DNA from: an uncultured Ruminococcus sp.
GTDB taxonomy: Bacteria; Bacillota_A; Clostridia; Oscillospirales; Ruminococcaceae
Assembly (NCBI GenBank): GCA_947303535.1
Contig: CAMYYQ010000001.1
Location: 1-37,644, forward strand
DNA length: 37,644 nucleotides
Direction of reading: 5' to 3'
In this document: positions 23,545-30,962 of the stretch, in pieces
How the letters are laid out: the number at the start of each line of letters is the position of its first letter
Numbering within the stretch: position 1 is the first letter of the stretch
The notes under the pieces: model-generated
What the model saw: only the letters and a program-made list of their open reading frames with translations
Database searches by the model: none
Told to the model about the DNA's origin: nothing
Translations under genes and position numbers: made by a program

Positions 23545-23688
23545 TCACATCTGCGACTTTATATAGTCCGCTATCATGTATACTGCGTAAAATACCCATA
23601 TTATCCAAGATATCGCCCATAGTCCCGTGAATACGCTGAAAAGCAGGTATATTGCCGCAACAGCTACAGTGATGAAAAGCTTCTTCAT
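23545..23688 (-). CDS. 47-residue small membrane protein
   Basis: Short ORF from ATG (23688) to TGA (23545), read by eye. It starts MKKLFITVAVAAIYLLF and consists of two hydrophobic stretches (about residues 4-20 and 22-41) broken by FTGLW, ending in a charged DYIKSQM tail; this is a typical small hairpin membrane protein. The ATG follows the stop codon of the AIM24-family gene without a gap (TAAATG), so it depends on translational coupling; its own ribosome site is weak. It precedes the zinc-ribbon gene by 36 bases. Conserved position between two genes of one operon supports that it is real. Function unknown. Confidence 0.6.
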   Translation of the reverse strand: MKKLFITVAVAAIYLLFSVFTGLWAISWIIWVFYAVYMIADYIKSQM

Positions 23689-24363
23689 TTATTTCTTCAT
23701 GCCCATTGAGAGAATTCTTCCTGCAAAATCGTTGAAGTTCTGAGTCTGGAGAATGATCTTTCCGGGACCTGTAAGGCGTGTGAGGAAGAGTCCCTCGCCG
23801 CCGAGGAATATATTTCCGAGTCCCTTTACAGTCTCTATCTCATAGTTTACGGTAGGTTCAAATGCAACAACATTACCTGTATCGACTTTGAGTACCTCAC
23901 CGGGATTAAGATAACGCTCGACCTTATCGCCGTCTACTTCGAGGAAAGCCATGCCCTGACCGAAGAGGTGCTGGAGGATAAAGCCTTCACCGCCGAAAAG
24001 TCCCGACATGAATTTCTTTGTGAAAACAGCCTTGAGGTCTACAGTCTGCTCAGCACAGAGAAATGCACCCTTCTGACAGATAAGTCCGCCCTGAGAGATA
24101 TTTACGGGAACTACCGAACCCGGAACTGTTGAGCCGAATGCTATCTTAGCTCCCGAGACTTCTGCTGTGTAGTTTGCCATAAAAATTGATTCCCCTGTGA
24201 ATATTCTTCCCAGACTTCTTCCGAGACCGCCCCTTGCGTTTGTTGTCATCTTGATACCCTGAGTCTGCCATATCATGCCGCCTGACTGGGTAAACATAGA
24301 TTCTCCCTGATTAAGTTCACATTCTACTGCCGGAACAGTTTCACCAATAATAGTATATCTCAT
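23689..24363 (-). CDS. AIM24 / TIGR00266 family protein
   Basis: 224 residues, all-beta protein of the AIM24 (TIGR00266) family. Characteristic parts: ECELNQGESMFTQSGGMIW near the N-terminus, the glycine-rich ARGGLGRSLGRIFTGES, FMANYTAEV, and the repeated GLGNIFLGGEGLFLTRLTGPG towards the C-terminus. The family is widespread and occurs in mitochondria and bacteria; no enzyme activity is known. GGGAGG lies upstream of the ATG at 24363. It is 50 bases after birA, with a small hairpin in between, and leads directly into the 47-residue membrane protein and the zinc-ribbon gene. Confidence 0.92.
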   Translation of the reverse strand: MRYTIIGETVPAVECELNQGESMFTQSGGMIWQTQGIKMTTNARGGLGRSLGRIFTGESIFMANYTAEVSGAKIAFGSTVPGSVVPVNISQGGLICQKGAFLCAEQTVDLKAVFTKKFMSGLFGGEGFILQHLFGQGMAFLEVDGDKVERYLNPGEVLKVDTGNVVAFEPTVNYEIETVKGLGNIFLGGEGLFLTRLTGPGKIILQTQNFNDFAGRILSMGMKK

Positions 24364-24389
24364 GCTGATATACCTCCCTATATTATATT

Positions 24390-24408
24390 TTACGGCTTTG
24401 AGCCGTAA
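24390..24408 (-). other. Hairpin between birA and the AIM24-family gene
   Basis: TTACGGCT and AGCCGTAA pair around a three-base loop, followed by AATATAATAT. The tail is A/T-mixed, so a weak terminator or an RNA processing site is possible; the AATATAATAT could also be a -10 box for the next gene. Confidence 0.45.
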
Positions 24409-24413
24409 TAAGC

Positions 24414-25400
24414 TTAATTATCTGCTATCCTGCAAAGATTTGCTTCACCCGAGCTGAGGTGCTTTTCCTCGCCCGAGGACAGCCTTACTATAAGATTAGC
24501 ATTGTCGTCTATGCCGATAGCTTCGCCTAATATCTTTTCTCTGCCTATATTTGCAGTTACTACGTGTCCTGTAAGGTATTCGCGCCGTCTGTAATCGTGG
24601 AGAAAGCTTCTGTCAACTATTTTGCCCAGATAGTATTCAAGTGAATTGAGCACCTCGGCACAGAGCCTGTTCCTGTTGACGATGATGCCTGTTTCGTCCT
24701 GTATGGAAGTAACCGTTTTGCTCAGCTCTTCGCCGAATATTTCCTTTGCGCTCCTTACGTTTATGCCTATGCCGATAACTGCACAGTCAAGGGTACGCAT
24801 TTCCAGACCGAAAGATGCTTCCGTAAGTATACCGCATATTTTTTTACCGTTCATGTACAGGTCGTTTACCCATTTTATATTTACAGGGCTGCCGCAAAGC
24901 TTTTCAACGGCTTCGGCACCTGCACAGGCGGCTGCGGCAGTTATCATAGGCGCGTATTCAAGGCTGAATTCAGGTCTTATGAGGGTACTCATGTAAAGTC
25001 CCACACCTGACGGCGATACGAAAGACCTGCCTATTCGTCCTCTGCCTGCGGTCTGTCTGTCCGCAATAACGGTAGTACCGTTTGGTACGGCATCTGAATC
25101 CAGTTCTTTTGTGGTATTGTTTGTGGACTCGACTTCTTCATATATCATCATATTCCGTCCAAGTTCCTTAGTGCGCAGGAAAGGAGCAATGAGGTCTGCT
25201 GAAAGACGATTATTATCCTCGTTGAGCCTGTAGCCTTTTGAAGTTACCGAGCTTATGGAGTAGCCCTCTGCTTCAAGGGATTTTACGGCTTTCCAAACAG
25301 CATTTCGGCTGACACCGAGCTTATCCGCAAGAGCTGCACCTGATATATATTTTCCGTCTGAGTTTGCGAGAGTTGCAAGCAATTCGGATTTGACGTTCAT
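24414..25400 (-). CDS. birA: Bifunctional biotin-protein ligase / biotin operon repressor
   Basis: 328 residues. An N-terminal winged helix-turn-helix (about 1-62, with ISGAALADKLGVSRNAVWKAV) precedes the biotin-protein ligase domain. Motifs: VESTNNTTKEL, the biotinyl-5'-AMP loop GRGRIGRSFVSP, then NIKWVNDLYMNGKKICGILTE with the catalytic lysine region, GIGINV, and a C-terminal SH3-like domain (about 275-325). It attaches biotin to carboxylase carrier proteins and, with the HTH, can repress biotin genes, none of which are seen here. GGAG precedes the ATG. MITE-like copy C starts 37 bases upstream, so its promoter lies in or next to the repeat. Confidence 0.95.
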   Translation of the reverse strand: MNVKSELLATLANSDGKYISGAALADKLGVSRNAVWKAVKSLEAEGYSISSVTSKGYRLNEDNNRLSADLIAPFLRTKELGRNMMIYEEVESTNNTTKELDSDAVPNGTTVIADRQTAGRGRIGRSFVSPSGVGLYMSTLIRPEFSLEYAPMITAAAACAGAEAVEKLCGSPVNIKWVNDLYMNGKKICGILTEASFGLEMRTLDCAVIGIGINVRSAKEIFGEELSKTVTSIQDETGIIVNRNRLCAEVLNSLEYYLGKIVDRSFLHDYRRREYLTGHVVTANIGREKILGEAIGIDDNANLIVRLSSGEEKHLSSGEANLCRIADN

Positions 25401-25436
25401 GGTAATGCTCCTTTCAGAGATCTTTGATATGATAAT

Positions 25437-25600
25437 GATTGAATTAAGGAAGAAAAATTATAGCCATTAGCCGTTAGCCATTAGGCATTAGCCGAAGGAG
25501 TTCGCTTACGCTCACATTATTAAAATTATTCGCCGAGGCGACACATTGGCTAAGAGCTAAAGGCTAACGGCTGAGATAATACTTCCCTCATTGATTCGAT
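25437..25600 (+). mobile_element. MITE-like repeat, copy C
   Basis: About 164 bp. Ends GATTGAATTAAGGAAG (left) and, inverted, ATCGAATCAATGAGGGAAG (right). Then come inverted heptamers (GCCATTAGCCGTTAGCCATT on the left, GCTAAAGGCTAACGGC on the right) and the same core as copy B, with TTCGCTTACGCTCACATTA and TCGCC / GGCGA. It lies between birA (start 25400) and the terminator of the membrane-protein gene to the right. Confidence 0.72.
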
Positions 25601-25703
25601 ATTAATGATAATATTGTACCATAAAAAAATGAACAATTCAAGATACATGACTTTTTTGAGTATAAAATGCAGAATAAAGGCAATAAAAAGCCTGCACAGG
25701 GAC

Positions 25704-25730
25704 AAAAAAAGACGGTTTTCCCGTCTTTTC
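25704..25730 (-). terminator. Intrinsic terminator after the leftward membrane-protein gene
   Basis: Minus strand: AAAAGACGGG / CCGTCTTTTTTT with a short AAAA loop, followed by T residues, 28 bases after the stop at 25758. Confidence 0.88.
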
Positions 25731-25757
25731 TGTGGTATAATAATTTCTGCCGAGAGT

Positions 25758-26294
25758 TTAGTCGTCGATTATTGGCGGAGCAGGCGCGTTTTTCTTTGCT
25801 TCCTTTTCAGCCCTGCGCTGACGGCGGTACTGCTTCATATCATAGGAAAAAAGCTGTATAAGTGCAATAGAAACGGTCAAAGCCACAGGTATGATGCAGG
25901 GGAGTACCCTTGTTCTGTACATACTGCTTATGGGCTGGAGTGTGTATTTGTTCGTCCAGCCGCATCTGTTTGCGTGAGAGACAAGCTTATGCAGCATGAC
26001 CATGCATAATATAAAGCCGCACGATGAAAATATAATGGACAGGATATTTGCAGCGTTCTTTCTGAAAATACAAAGTACAGTGCCCGATGTCATAAGAACT
26101 GCGGAAAGTATAAGGAAAAAGCCTGTCACAGCCATTTCGCTGCCGTAGCTGTTTCGGTTATAAATAAGACCTGCGCCTGACAGCATTGTCATAGCACAGG
26201 AAAATATCAGAGCAAGCAGCACCGCTATGACCTTTGCAGCGGTCATAAGAGGGGACTTCTCCGAATGAAGATTTTTCAATTTTTTCTGGCTCAT
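25758..26294 (-). CDS. Uncharacterised four-helix membrane protein
   Basis: 178 residues with four hydrophobic segments at about 17-42 (TAAKVIAVLLALIFSCAMTM), 54-74, 78-102 and 128-150, and a charged Lys/Arg-rich C-terminal tail ending APPIIDD. No signal peptide or known family recognised. The start at 26294 has GGAG five bases upstream; the longer frame from 26423 runs through the spoIVB promoter region and is rejected. It is divergent from spoIVB, sharing a 106-base spacer, and is followed by its own terminator. Membership in a sporulation pathway is possible by neighbourhood only. Confidence 0.72.
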   Translation of the reverse strand: MSQKKLKNLHSEKSPLMTAAKVIAVLLALIFSCAMTMLSGAGLIYNRNSYGSEMAVTGFFLILSAVLMTSGTVLCIFRKNAANILSIIFSSCGFILCMVMLHKLVSHANRCGWTNKYTLQPISSMYRTRVLPCIIPVALTVSIALIQLFSYDMKQYRRQRRAEKEAKKNAPAPPIIDD

Positions 26295-26357
26295 ATTGAC
26301 TCCGTAAGCAGATTTCAACAGTGTGGAATTCTCATTTATAAAAAAGCTTCGCAGAAA

Positions 26358-26385
26358 TATAATAAATATGTTCCCTTGGGAACAT
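26358..26385 (+). promoter_or_regulatory. spoIVB -10 box and palindromic operator candidate
   Basis: TATAAT at 26358-26363 is followed at 26368-26385 by an 18-bp inverted repeat, ATGTTCCC and GGGAACAT around TT, covering the expected transcription start. No clear -35 box (TTTATA at the expected place). The ribosome site AAAGGA follows at once. A repressor-bound site or a 5' RNA hairpin are both possible. Confidence 0.65.
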
Positions 26386-26400
26386 GAAAGGAAAAAACAA

Positions 26401-27627
26401 ATGTTATTTAAAAGAAAGATCATAAAAACAGCTGCGGCATTATTATCTGCGGCTTTTATAGGATTATTCGGAACTGCGGGATATTATTCATCGCAGCTGC
26501 CCGATGTTATCACAGCTGATATTGATTCAGAAATAAAAATAGCGGGATTTCCCGAACTGAGCTGTATAAGTTCGCCTGATAAAGCAGTACCCGCAGCAGG
26601 GAGCTGCACAGGCACAGAACAGGTAACATTTTCACTTTTCGGTGTTATTCCCGTTAAAAATGTTGAAGTAAACAAAGCTGAAGCCCCTGTTTTTGCCGTA
26701 GGAGGCAGACCCTTCGGCATTAAACTCCTTATGGAGGGTGTTATGGTAACGGGGCTTGGCGATGTTGAAGATGAGAAAGGGTGTCTTGTATGTCCTGCCG
26801 AGGAAGCAGGTATCTGCAAAGGCGATGTGATACGTCTTGCAGACGGAAATGCTCTTACGTCAAACGATCAGCTCCAGGAGATCATAGCATCATCAAAAGG
26901 AAAAGATATAGAACTCTCAGTTGATCGTGACGGAAATATATTTACCGCGTCCTTACAGCCTGTAAAGTCACGAAGGAGCAGAAGCTGGAAGGGCGGTATG
27001 TGGGTACGCGACAGCATTGCAGGCATCGGTACCATGACGTTCTTTAACAAGGATACGGGCAGCTTTGTCGGACTTGGGCACCCCATATGCGATTCCGACA
27101 CAGGCGGTATAGTTCCCGTTCACAGCGGTGAGGCTGTACCTGTAGACATTACGGAGGTACGCCGCGGCGCAAGAGGTATACCTGGTGAGCTGAGAGGAAA
27201 ATTCTGTGCTGAGAGCAGCTTCGGCGTACTTGACCGCAACAAAATGAGCGGCATATACGGCAGATTATCCGAAAGCGCCCTTGCAGAGCTTTCCGAAGGC
27301 TCTGAAGAATTCAAAATGGCATACCGACAGGAAGTGACCGTCGGACCTGCTGAAATTTACACGACCGTAGCAGGTCAGGCTCCCGAAAAATATGCTGCTG
27401 AGATAGTCAGCGTAGACTACGGCAGCGTGGGAACGTCAAAAAATATGGTGATACGCATAACCGATGAAAGGCTTATAGAAGCCGTAGGCGGCATAGTGCA
27501 GGGCATGAGCGGAAGTCCCATAATTCAGAACGGTAAGCTTGTAGGAGCTGTCACTCATGTATTTGTAGCCGATCCTGCTCAGGGTTATGGTATATTTGCT
27601 GAGACTATGGCAGAAGATCTTGGATAA
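26401..27627 (+). CDS. spoIVB: SpoIVB-type serine peptidase with PDZ domain
   Basis: 408 residues. In spore formers SpoIVB is secreted into the space between forespore and mother cell, where it cuts SpoIVFA and so triggers pro-sigma-K processing. An N-terminal membrane anchor (about 6-30) is followed by a linker, a PDZ domain (about 95-190, with EEAGICKGDVIRLADG) and the SA-clan peptidase domain. The predicted triad is H227 in GLGHPICDS, D355 in ITDERLIEA, and S370 in QGMSGSPI; the spacing agrees with the family. The start at 26401 has AAAGGA eight bases upstream, preferred to a longer frame from 26323. It suggests the organism sporulates or descends from spore formers; other spo genes are not in the window. 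Confidence 0.93.
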   Translation: MLFKRKIIKTAAALLSAAFIGLFGTAGYYSSQLPDVITADIDSEIKIAGFPELSCISSPDKAVPAAGSCTGTEQVTFSLFGVIPVKNVEVNKAEAPVFAVGGRPFGIKLLMEGVMVTGLGDVEDEKGCLVCPAEEAGICKGDVIRLADGNALTSNDQLQEIIASSKGKDIELSVDRDGNIFTASLQPVKSRRSRSWKGGMWVRDSIAGIGTMTFFNKDTGSFVGLGHPICDSDTGGIVPVHSGEAVPVDITEVRRGARGIPGELRGKFCAESSFGVLDRNKMSGIYGRLSESALAELSEGSEEFKMAYRQEVTVGPAEIYTTVAGQAPEKYAAEIVSVDYGSVGTSKNMVIRITDERLIEAVGGIVQGMSGSPIIQNGKLVGAVTHVFVADPAQGYGIFAETMAEDLG

Positions 27628-27647
27628 TTCAAAAAGATAACAAAAGT

Positions 27648-27669
27648 GGGCGTTACAACTGTAACGCCC
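27648..27669. terminator. Bidirectional terminator between spoIVB and ptsH
   Basis: GGGCGTTACA and TGTAACGCCC form a perfect 10-bp stem with a two-base loop between two convergent genes. T-rich stretches lie on both sides (AAGTTTTGG to the right, CTTTTGTTATCTTTTT on the minus strand), so it can serve both. Confidence 0.82.
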
Positions 27670-27684
27670 TAAGTTTTGGCATGA

Positions 27685-27957
27685 TTATCTGTTTTCTTCG
27701 CTGAAACCACTGTCAACGAGCTCGATGAGAGCATCAACAGCAGCCTTCTCGTCTGCACCGTCAGCGATAACCTTTACGTTTGTACCGCCTACGATACCAA
27801 GAGAAAGAATTCCGAGTAAGCTCTTAGCATTTACTCTGCGCTCTTCTTTTTCGATCCAGATCGATGACTTGAACTCGTTAGCCTTCTGAATAAAGAAGGT
27901 TGCCGGTCTTGCGTGAAGTCCAACCTGATTCTTTACCATTACTTCTCTGACAAACAT
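27685..27957 (-). CDS. ptsH: HPr phosphocarrier protein of the PTS
   Basis: 90-residue HPr passes phosphate from enzyme I to the sugar permeases. With the start at 27957 (AGGAG eight bases upstream; an in-frame TTG two codons earlier is rejected) the active histidine in GLHARPA is H15 and the regulatory serine in AKSLLGILSLG is S46, exactly the numbering of Firmicutes HPr. Having both residues means it can serve sugar transport and, when phosphorylated on Ser46 by HPr kinase, carbon catabolite control; a Crh-like protein would lack His15. It stands alone, without ptsI, as in many clostridia. Strong promoter, terminator shared with spoIVB. Confidence 0.95.
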   Translation of the reverse strand: MFVREVMVKNQVGLHARPATFFIQKANEFKSSIWIEKEERRVNAKSLLGILSLGIVGGTNVKVIADGADEKAAVDALIELVDSGFSEENR

Positions 27958-28046
27958 ATACAACTCTCCTATTCTCTGTAGTTACAGCCCCTCTCATTTT
28001 ACAGGACTGCGTTGCTGTTTGCAAATTTGTTTCACTTGCTGATATC

Positions 28047-28075
28047 ATTATACAATCATTTTTTTTGAGTGTCAA
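28047..28075 (-). promoter_or_regulatory. Promoter of ptsH
   Basis: Perfect consensus on the minus strand: TTGACA (28075-28070), 17-base spacer, TATAAT (28052-28047). AACGG and CCGTT form a small inverted repeat overlapping the -35 box upstream; it does not match the usual catabolite-responsive element. Confidence 0.9.
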
Positions 28076-28134
28076 CGGATTTTACCGTTAAAAAACCAAG
28101 ATTTCATTAAATTCTACATTTAGATTAAATGTGA

Positions 28135-28165
28135 ATAAAAAATTATCAACCTGCTTGTTGATTAT
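28135..28165 (-). terminator. Intrinsic terminator in the trmD-ptsH spacer
   Basis: Minus strand: AATCAAC / GTTGATT-like stem with an AAGCAG loop followed by AATTTTTT. It lies about 160 bases after the trmD stop, far for a simple trmD terminator. Confidence 0.7.
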
Positions 28166-28325
28166 CACTACAAAAAAATGTTGACAGTAATTGTTGAAGT
28201 TGCATATGATTTGACACCTGAATATGGTTATTTCTTCTAAACGGAAAAAGCTTTTTTTGATATACTGCCAGTTGATATGTGGAACAAAGCCTTTTTAATT
28301 ATTTAATATCAATAGCAAAAAATGG
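28166..28325 (-). other. trmD 3' spacer, possible small RNA
   Basis: No ORF with a ribosome site. On the minus strand TTGTTC (28287-28282), a 17-base spacer and TATATC (28264-28259) could start a transcript near 28252 that would end at the terminator at 28135-28165, about 118 bases long. On the plus strand a TTGACA (28181) with TATGAT (28205) is also present, with an 18-base spacer. Both are moderate matches in AT-rich DNA. Confidence 0.3.
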
Positions 28326-29024
28326 TCAGTCATTTTGAGCTTTGTATTTAGCTAAAAGATCAGGGCGGCGTTCAGCCGTTATTTTAAGGCTTTGCTCGTG
28401 TCTCCAGGTTTCGATATTCTTGTGATGACCTGTCAGAAGTACAGGCGGAACAGCTTCGCCCTCCCAGACTTCGGGGCGCGTATACTGCGGATATTCAAGG
28501 AGTCCGCTGTATATGCTCTCATCGGTGAAGCATACCTCGTCGGAGAGGACTCCGTCGCACATACGCGCAACTGCGTCAGCTACCACCATTGCAGGTATCT
28601 CGCCGCCTGTGAGTACATAGTCGCCGATAGATATCTCCTCATCGACTATTTTGTCAAGTACTCGCTGGTCTACGCCCTCATAGTGACCGCATAGAATGAG
28701 GATATTGTCCAGTTTTGAAAGCTCTACGGCTTTATTCTGGTCGAAGATGCTTCCCTTTGGTGACATATATATAGTATGAGGTTTTTCGCCAAGCTCCTCG
28801 CAGACCGCCTTATAGCAGTTATATATAGGCTCGCACTGCATTACCATTCCCATGCCGCCGCCATAAGGAGTATCATCGACTCTGCGGTGCTTATCCTGAG
28901 TATATTCACGTATCTGTCGGCAGTGGAGGCTGAGCTTTCCTGCTTTTCTTGCCCTGCCAACGATACTTTCGCCCAGTACGGCTTCGCACATTTCGGGGAA
29001 TAATGTAGCTATTTCGATATGCAT
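28326..29024 (-). CDS. trmD: tRNA (guanine-37-N1)-methyltransferase
   Basis: 232-residue TrmD methylates G37 next to the anticodon of tRNAs for Leu, Pro and Arg using SAM, preventing frameshifts. The trefoil-knot SAM site is evident: MSPKGSIFDQ, LCGHYEGVDQRV, and IGDYVLTGGEIPAMVVADA; YGGGMGMVM and VDDTPYGGG are the N-terminal family marks. Full length. GGAGAAAAAT precedes the ATG at 29024. In most bacteria trmD directly follows rimM; here a membrane protein gene and a broken paralogue lie in between, and a long hairpin separates it from them. Confidence 0.97.
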   Translation of the reverse strand: MHIEIATLFPEMCEAVLGESIVGRARKAGKLSLHCRQIREYTQDKHRRVDDTPYGGGMGMVMQCEPIYNCYKAVCEELGEKPHTIYMSPKGSIFDQNKAVELSKLDNILILCGHYEGVDQRVLDKIVDEEISIGDYVLTGGEIPAMVVADAVARMCDGVLSDEVCFTDESIYSGLLEYPQYTRPEVWEGEAVPPVLLTGHHKNIETWRHEQSLKITAERRPDLLAKYKAQND

Positions 29025-29047
29025 TATTTTTCTCCTTTTATGATTTG

Positions 29048-29071
29048 AGACCGCGGAAAACAGCGGTCTCG
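29048..29071. other. Long GC hairpin upstream of trmD
   Basis: GAGACCGC and GCGGTCTC pair perfectly around an eight-base loop, 24 bases from the trmD start. On the minus strand it is followed by AAATCATAAAA, not T residues, so it is not an intrinsic terminator; it could protect or pause the message between the broken paralogue and trmD. Confidence 0.55.
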
Positions 29072-29077
29072 GGAATT

Positions 29078-29802
29078 TTATGTAAGTTTTATGCTCTCGG
29101 CTATTGCAAGTACTTCGTCAGGATCAGTGTAACTGATAATTACAATGTAGCGCGTCTTTTTGTCCTTTTCGGGGTAGATATTGGCTACAACGTATTTATC
29201 GGTATTCTTTTCATAGCCGTATTCCAGACCTTTTACAAGGTATCCGCGGTATCCCACGCCGTCAACGGGGCAGAACCTTACGGGATAAGCTCTGTTCTTG
29301 AAGATATCTTCATTTTTCTGCTTCATGATCTTATAGAAGGTCTTCATCTCGTTATCGACAGTTATCGCGATATTGAAGCCATAAGCTTTACGAATTCGTA
29401 TTTTGTTTCGGGAGTCGTTTTTTCTGCTGCTTTGCAGTAAGCATCGAGCTCATCGTGATCTATTCCCGTCATATCGAGGAAATCTTCGCTTTCGTTGATA
29501 CGTTCGGAGAAAATGGTGATAAAATGGGAATGATCTTCATTTGCCCATGTGACATTGTTATCATCACCTGTGCGCTGTGCTTCTATGTCGTTCCATGCGG
29601 TTACACGTATATCCATAGTCGAGAAATCGGCATATCCCTCGGAAAGCTTAGGGAGATCTTTCGGGATCTCCTCCCATATGTTATCCCTCATTTCAAGTTC
29701 GTGAGTGCATTTGTAGTAATAAGGTATGCCGGGAAAGAAGTACGCGCAGACGCCTGCTGCGATGAGAATGAGCAGAAACAGTATGCCTAATATTTTTTTC
29801 AT
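29078..29802 (-). pseudogene. Frameshifted paralogue of the membrane-anchored protein at 30963-31748
   Basis: Two adjacent frames form one protein of about 240 residues. The first (29802 to about 29375) begins with MKKILGILFLLILIAAG, a membrane anchor, then FFPGIPYYYKC. The second continues GFNIAITVDNEMKTFYKI and ends YIVIISYTDPDEVLAIAES. Both halves line up with the intact gene at 30963: FFPG(I/L)P after the anchor, YG(F/L) in the middle, KN(E)D.F, and the C-terminal VxxxxTDxxx.A..I.SI pattern. One base missing near GTAAAGC (about 29375-29381) restores a single frame. AGGAGG precedes the ATG. Whether this is decay or a sequencing error is open. Function of the family unknown. Confidence 0.72.
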
Positions 29803-29865
29803 AAAATGCCTCCTTTTGGCGTATCAACGCCGTTTTTCTTTTGTTCTACAGTTTTTTTCTCTTTT

Positions 29866-30444
29866 TTATAGTTCTTTTTTATGCATAAGGTGTATGCCGA
29901 TATGTCCGATGCCGAGTATCACAGACGCTGCAATAATAAAGACATTGCAGGCGTAAACTCCCAGAAAGAATACTGCAAATACAGGCAGGGAAGCACCTGC
30001 CAGCGGAAATCCGCAGTAATCGGAGTACATATCCGCAAGGGTGCGGCTGCTTCGGAAATATCCCAGCCAGTAAAGCTCATACAGTATCATAAGTATGAGC
30101 GCAAGGGCGATATAGCCAAGTCTCGGCGACAGGCTGAATTTGTCAAGGCGGCGGTCGATAAGCACTAATGTGCTTACAAGCCCTTCACCTGCACGTTCAA
30201 GTGTGAGGAGAGTTTTGTTTTCGTGTTTTGCGGACTCCTCATAGCCTGCGGGCTGATTTTTGCTCCATATGATATTGGGAATGAAAAGCATCAGCAGGAA
30301 AACTATGCCGACTATGGATATGCCCCATTTTGGCAGCTGTTTGTAGCTTTGGAGTATGTTTTCACAGCTTGTCAGCGACCATATCGCCAGTCCGATGAAA
30401 AGGGCTGTCATAGTGCCGAGAGCGAGGATACTGCTCTTTTTCAT
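29866..30444 (-). CDS. Uncharacterised membrane protein between rimM and trmD
   Basis: 192 residues with five hydrophobic stretches (about 5-24, 41-61, 107-127, 150-163 and 165-185). A hydrophilic loop between segments two and three contains ENKTLLTLERAGEGLVSTLVLIDRRLD. The protein ends MHKKEL. No known family recognised. The start at 30444 is one base after the rimM stop (TGATATG), so translation is coupled; a frame from 30465 would begin with TTG inside rimM and is not preferred. Its insertion between rimM and trmD is unusual. Confidence 0.72.
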   Translation of the reverse strand: MKKSSILALGTMTALFIGLAIWSLTSCENILQSYKQLPKWGISIVGIVFLLMLFIPNIIWSKNQPAGYEESAKHENKTLLTLERAGEGLVSTLVLIDRRLDKFSLSPRLGYIALALILMILYELYWLGYFRSSRTLADMYSDYCGFPLAGASLPVFAVFFLGVYACNVFIIAASVILGIGHIGIHLMHKKEL

Positions 30445-30445
30445 A

Positions 30446-30949
30446 TCAGTCGAAAAGACCGTCAAGTGGGCGGATTGTCATAACTCCGCCGTCTATATCC
30501 GTGGATACTACAACGTCTGCGATCGCAGGAACAAGATATTCTCTGTCCTCTCCCTTTATGACGTAGACATCGTTTGCACCTGTCTGCATAACGTCGATTA
30601 TCTTGCCGTATACGGCATCGCTGTCAGCATCACGGACTTCAAGTCCGATGAGGTCCTGAATGAAGTAGGTGTCATCGTCAAGCTCAAGATCGTCGCGGTG
30701 CATATAGAGCACCTTGTTGCGGAGCTTTTCAGCAGCTTCGGGAGTGTCTATGCCCTCTATCTTGGCGATAACTGTATTCTTGAACACTCGGGAGCGTTCT
30801 ATTATAACTTCCTCGTGATTTTTTCCAATGAAAAGTCTGTCGAACTCCGCAAGAAGCTCGGGACTGTCAGTATATGGCATTATCTTCACTTCGCCGCGTA
30901 TGCCGTGGGTAGTGACTATCTTGCCTGCTTCGAGAAATTCCTTTTTCAT
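30446..30949 (-). CDS. rimM: 16S rRNA processing protein RimM
   Basis: 167-residue ribosome maturation factor that binds ribosomal protein S19 and helps assemble the 30S head. N-terminal RimM domain with LEAGKIVTTHGIRGEVKI at its start, C-terminal PRC-barrel (about 92-165) with DLIGLEV and EYLVPAIADVV. Full length. The start at 30949 has AAAGGA upstream; an in-frame TTG at 30970 overlaps the previous gene and is rejected. The usual neighbours rpsP and a KH-domain gene are absent; it lies between a membrane-anchored protein gene and an unknown membrane protein gene, with trmD further along the same strand. Confidence 0.96.
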   Translation of the reverse strand: MKKEFLEAGKIVTTHGIRGEVKIMPYTDSPELLAEFDRLFIGKNHEEVIIERSRVFKNTVIAKIEGIDTPEAAEKLRNKVLYMHRDDLELDDDTYFIQDLIGLEVRDADSDAVYGKIIDVMQTGANDVYVIKGEDREYLVPAIADVVVSTDIDGGVMTIRPLDGLFD

Positions 30950-30962
30950 ATTTTTTCCTTTA

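Noticed and set aside
23545..23688. Treating the 144-base gap after the AIM24 gene as non-coding
   Set aside because: An ORF with two hydrophobic helices fills it exactly from stop codon to next leader, so it was listed as a gene.
25605..26009. 134-codon rightward ORF
   Set aside because: Runs over a terminator hairpin and antisense to the membrane-protein gene; no recognisable features.
29048..29071. Hairpin before trmD as an intrinsic terminator
   Set aside because: Strong stem, but followed by A-rich sequence in the direction of transcription; kept only as a structural element.
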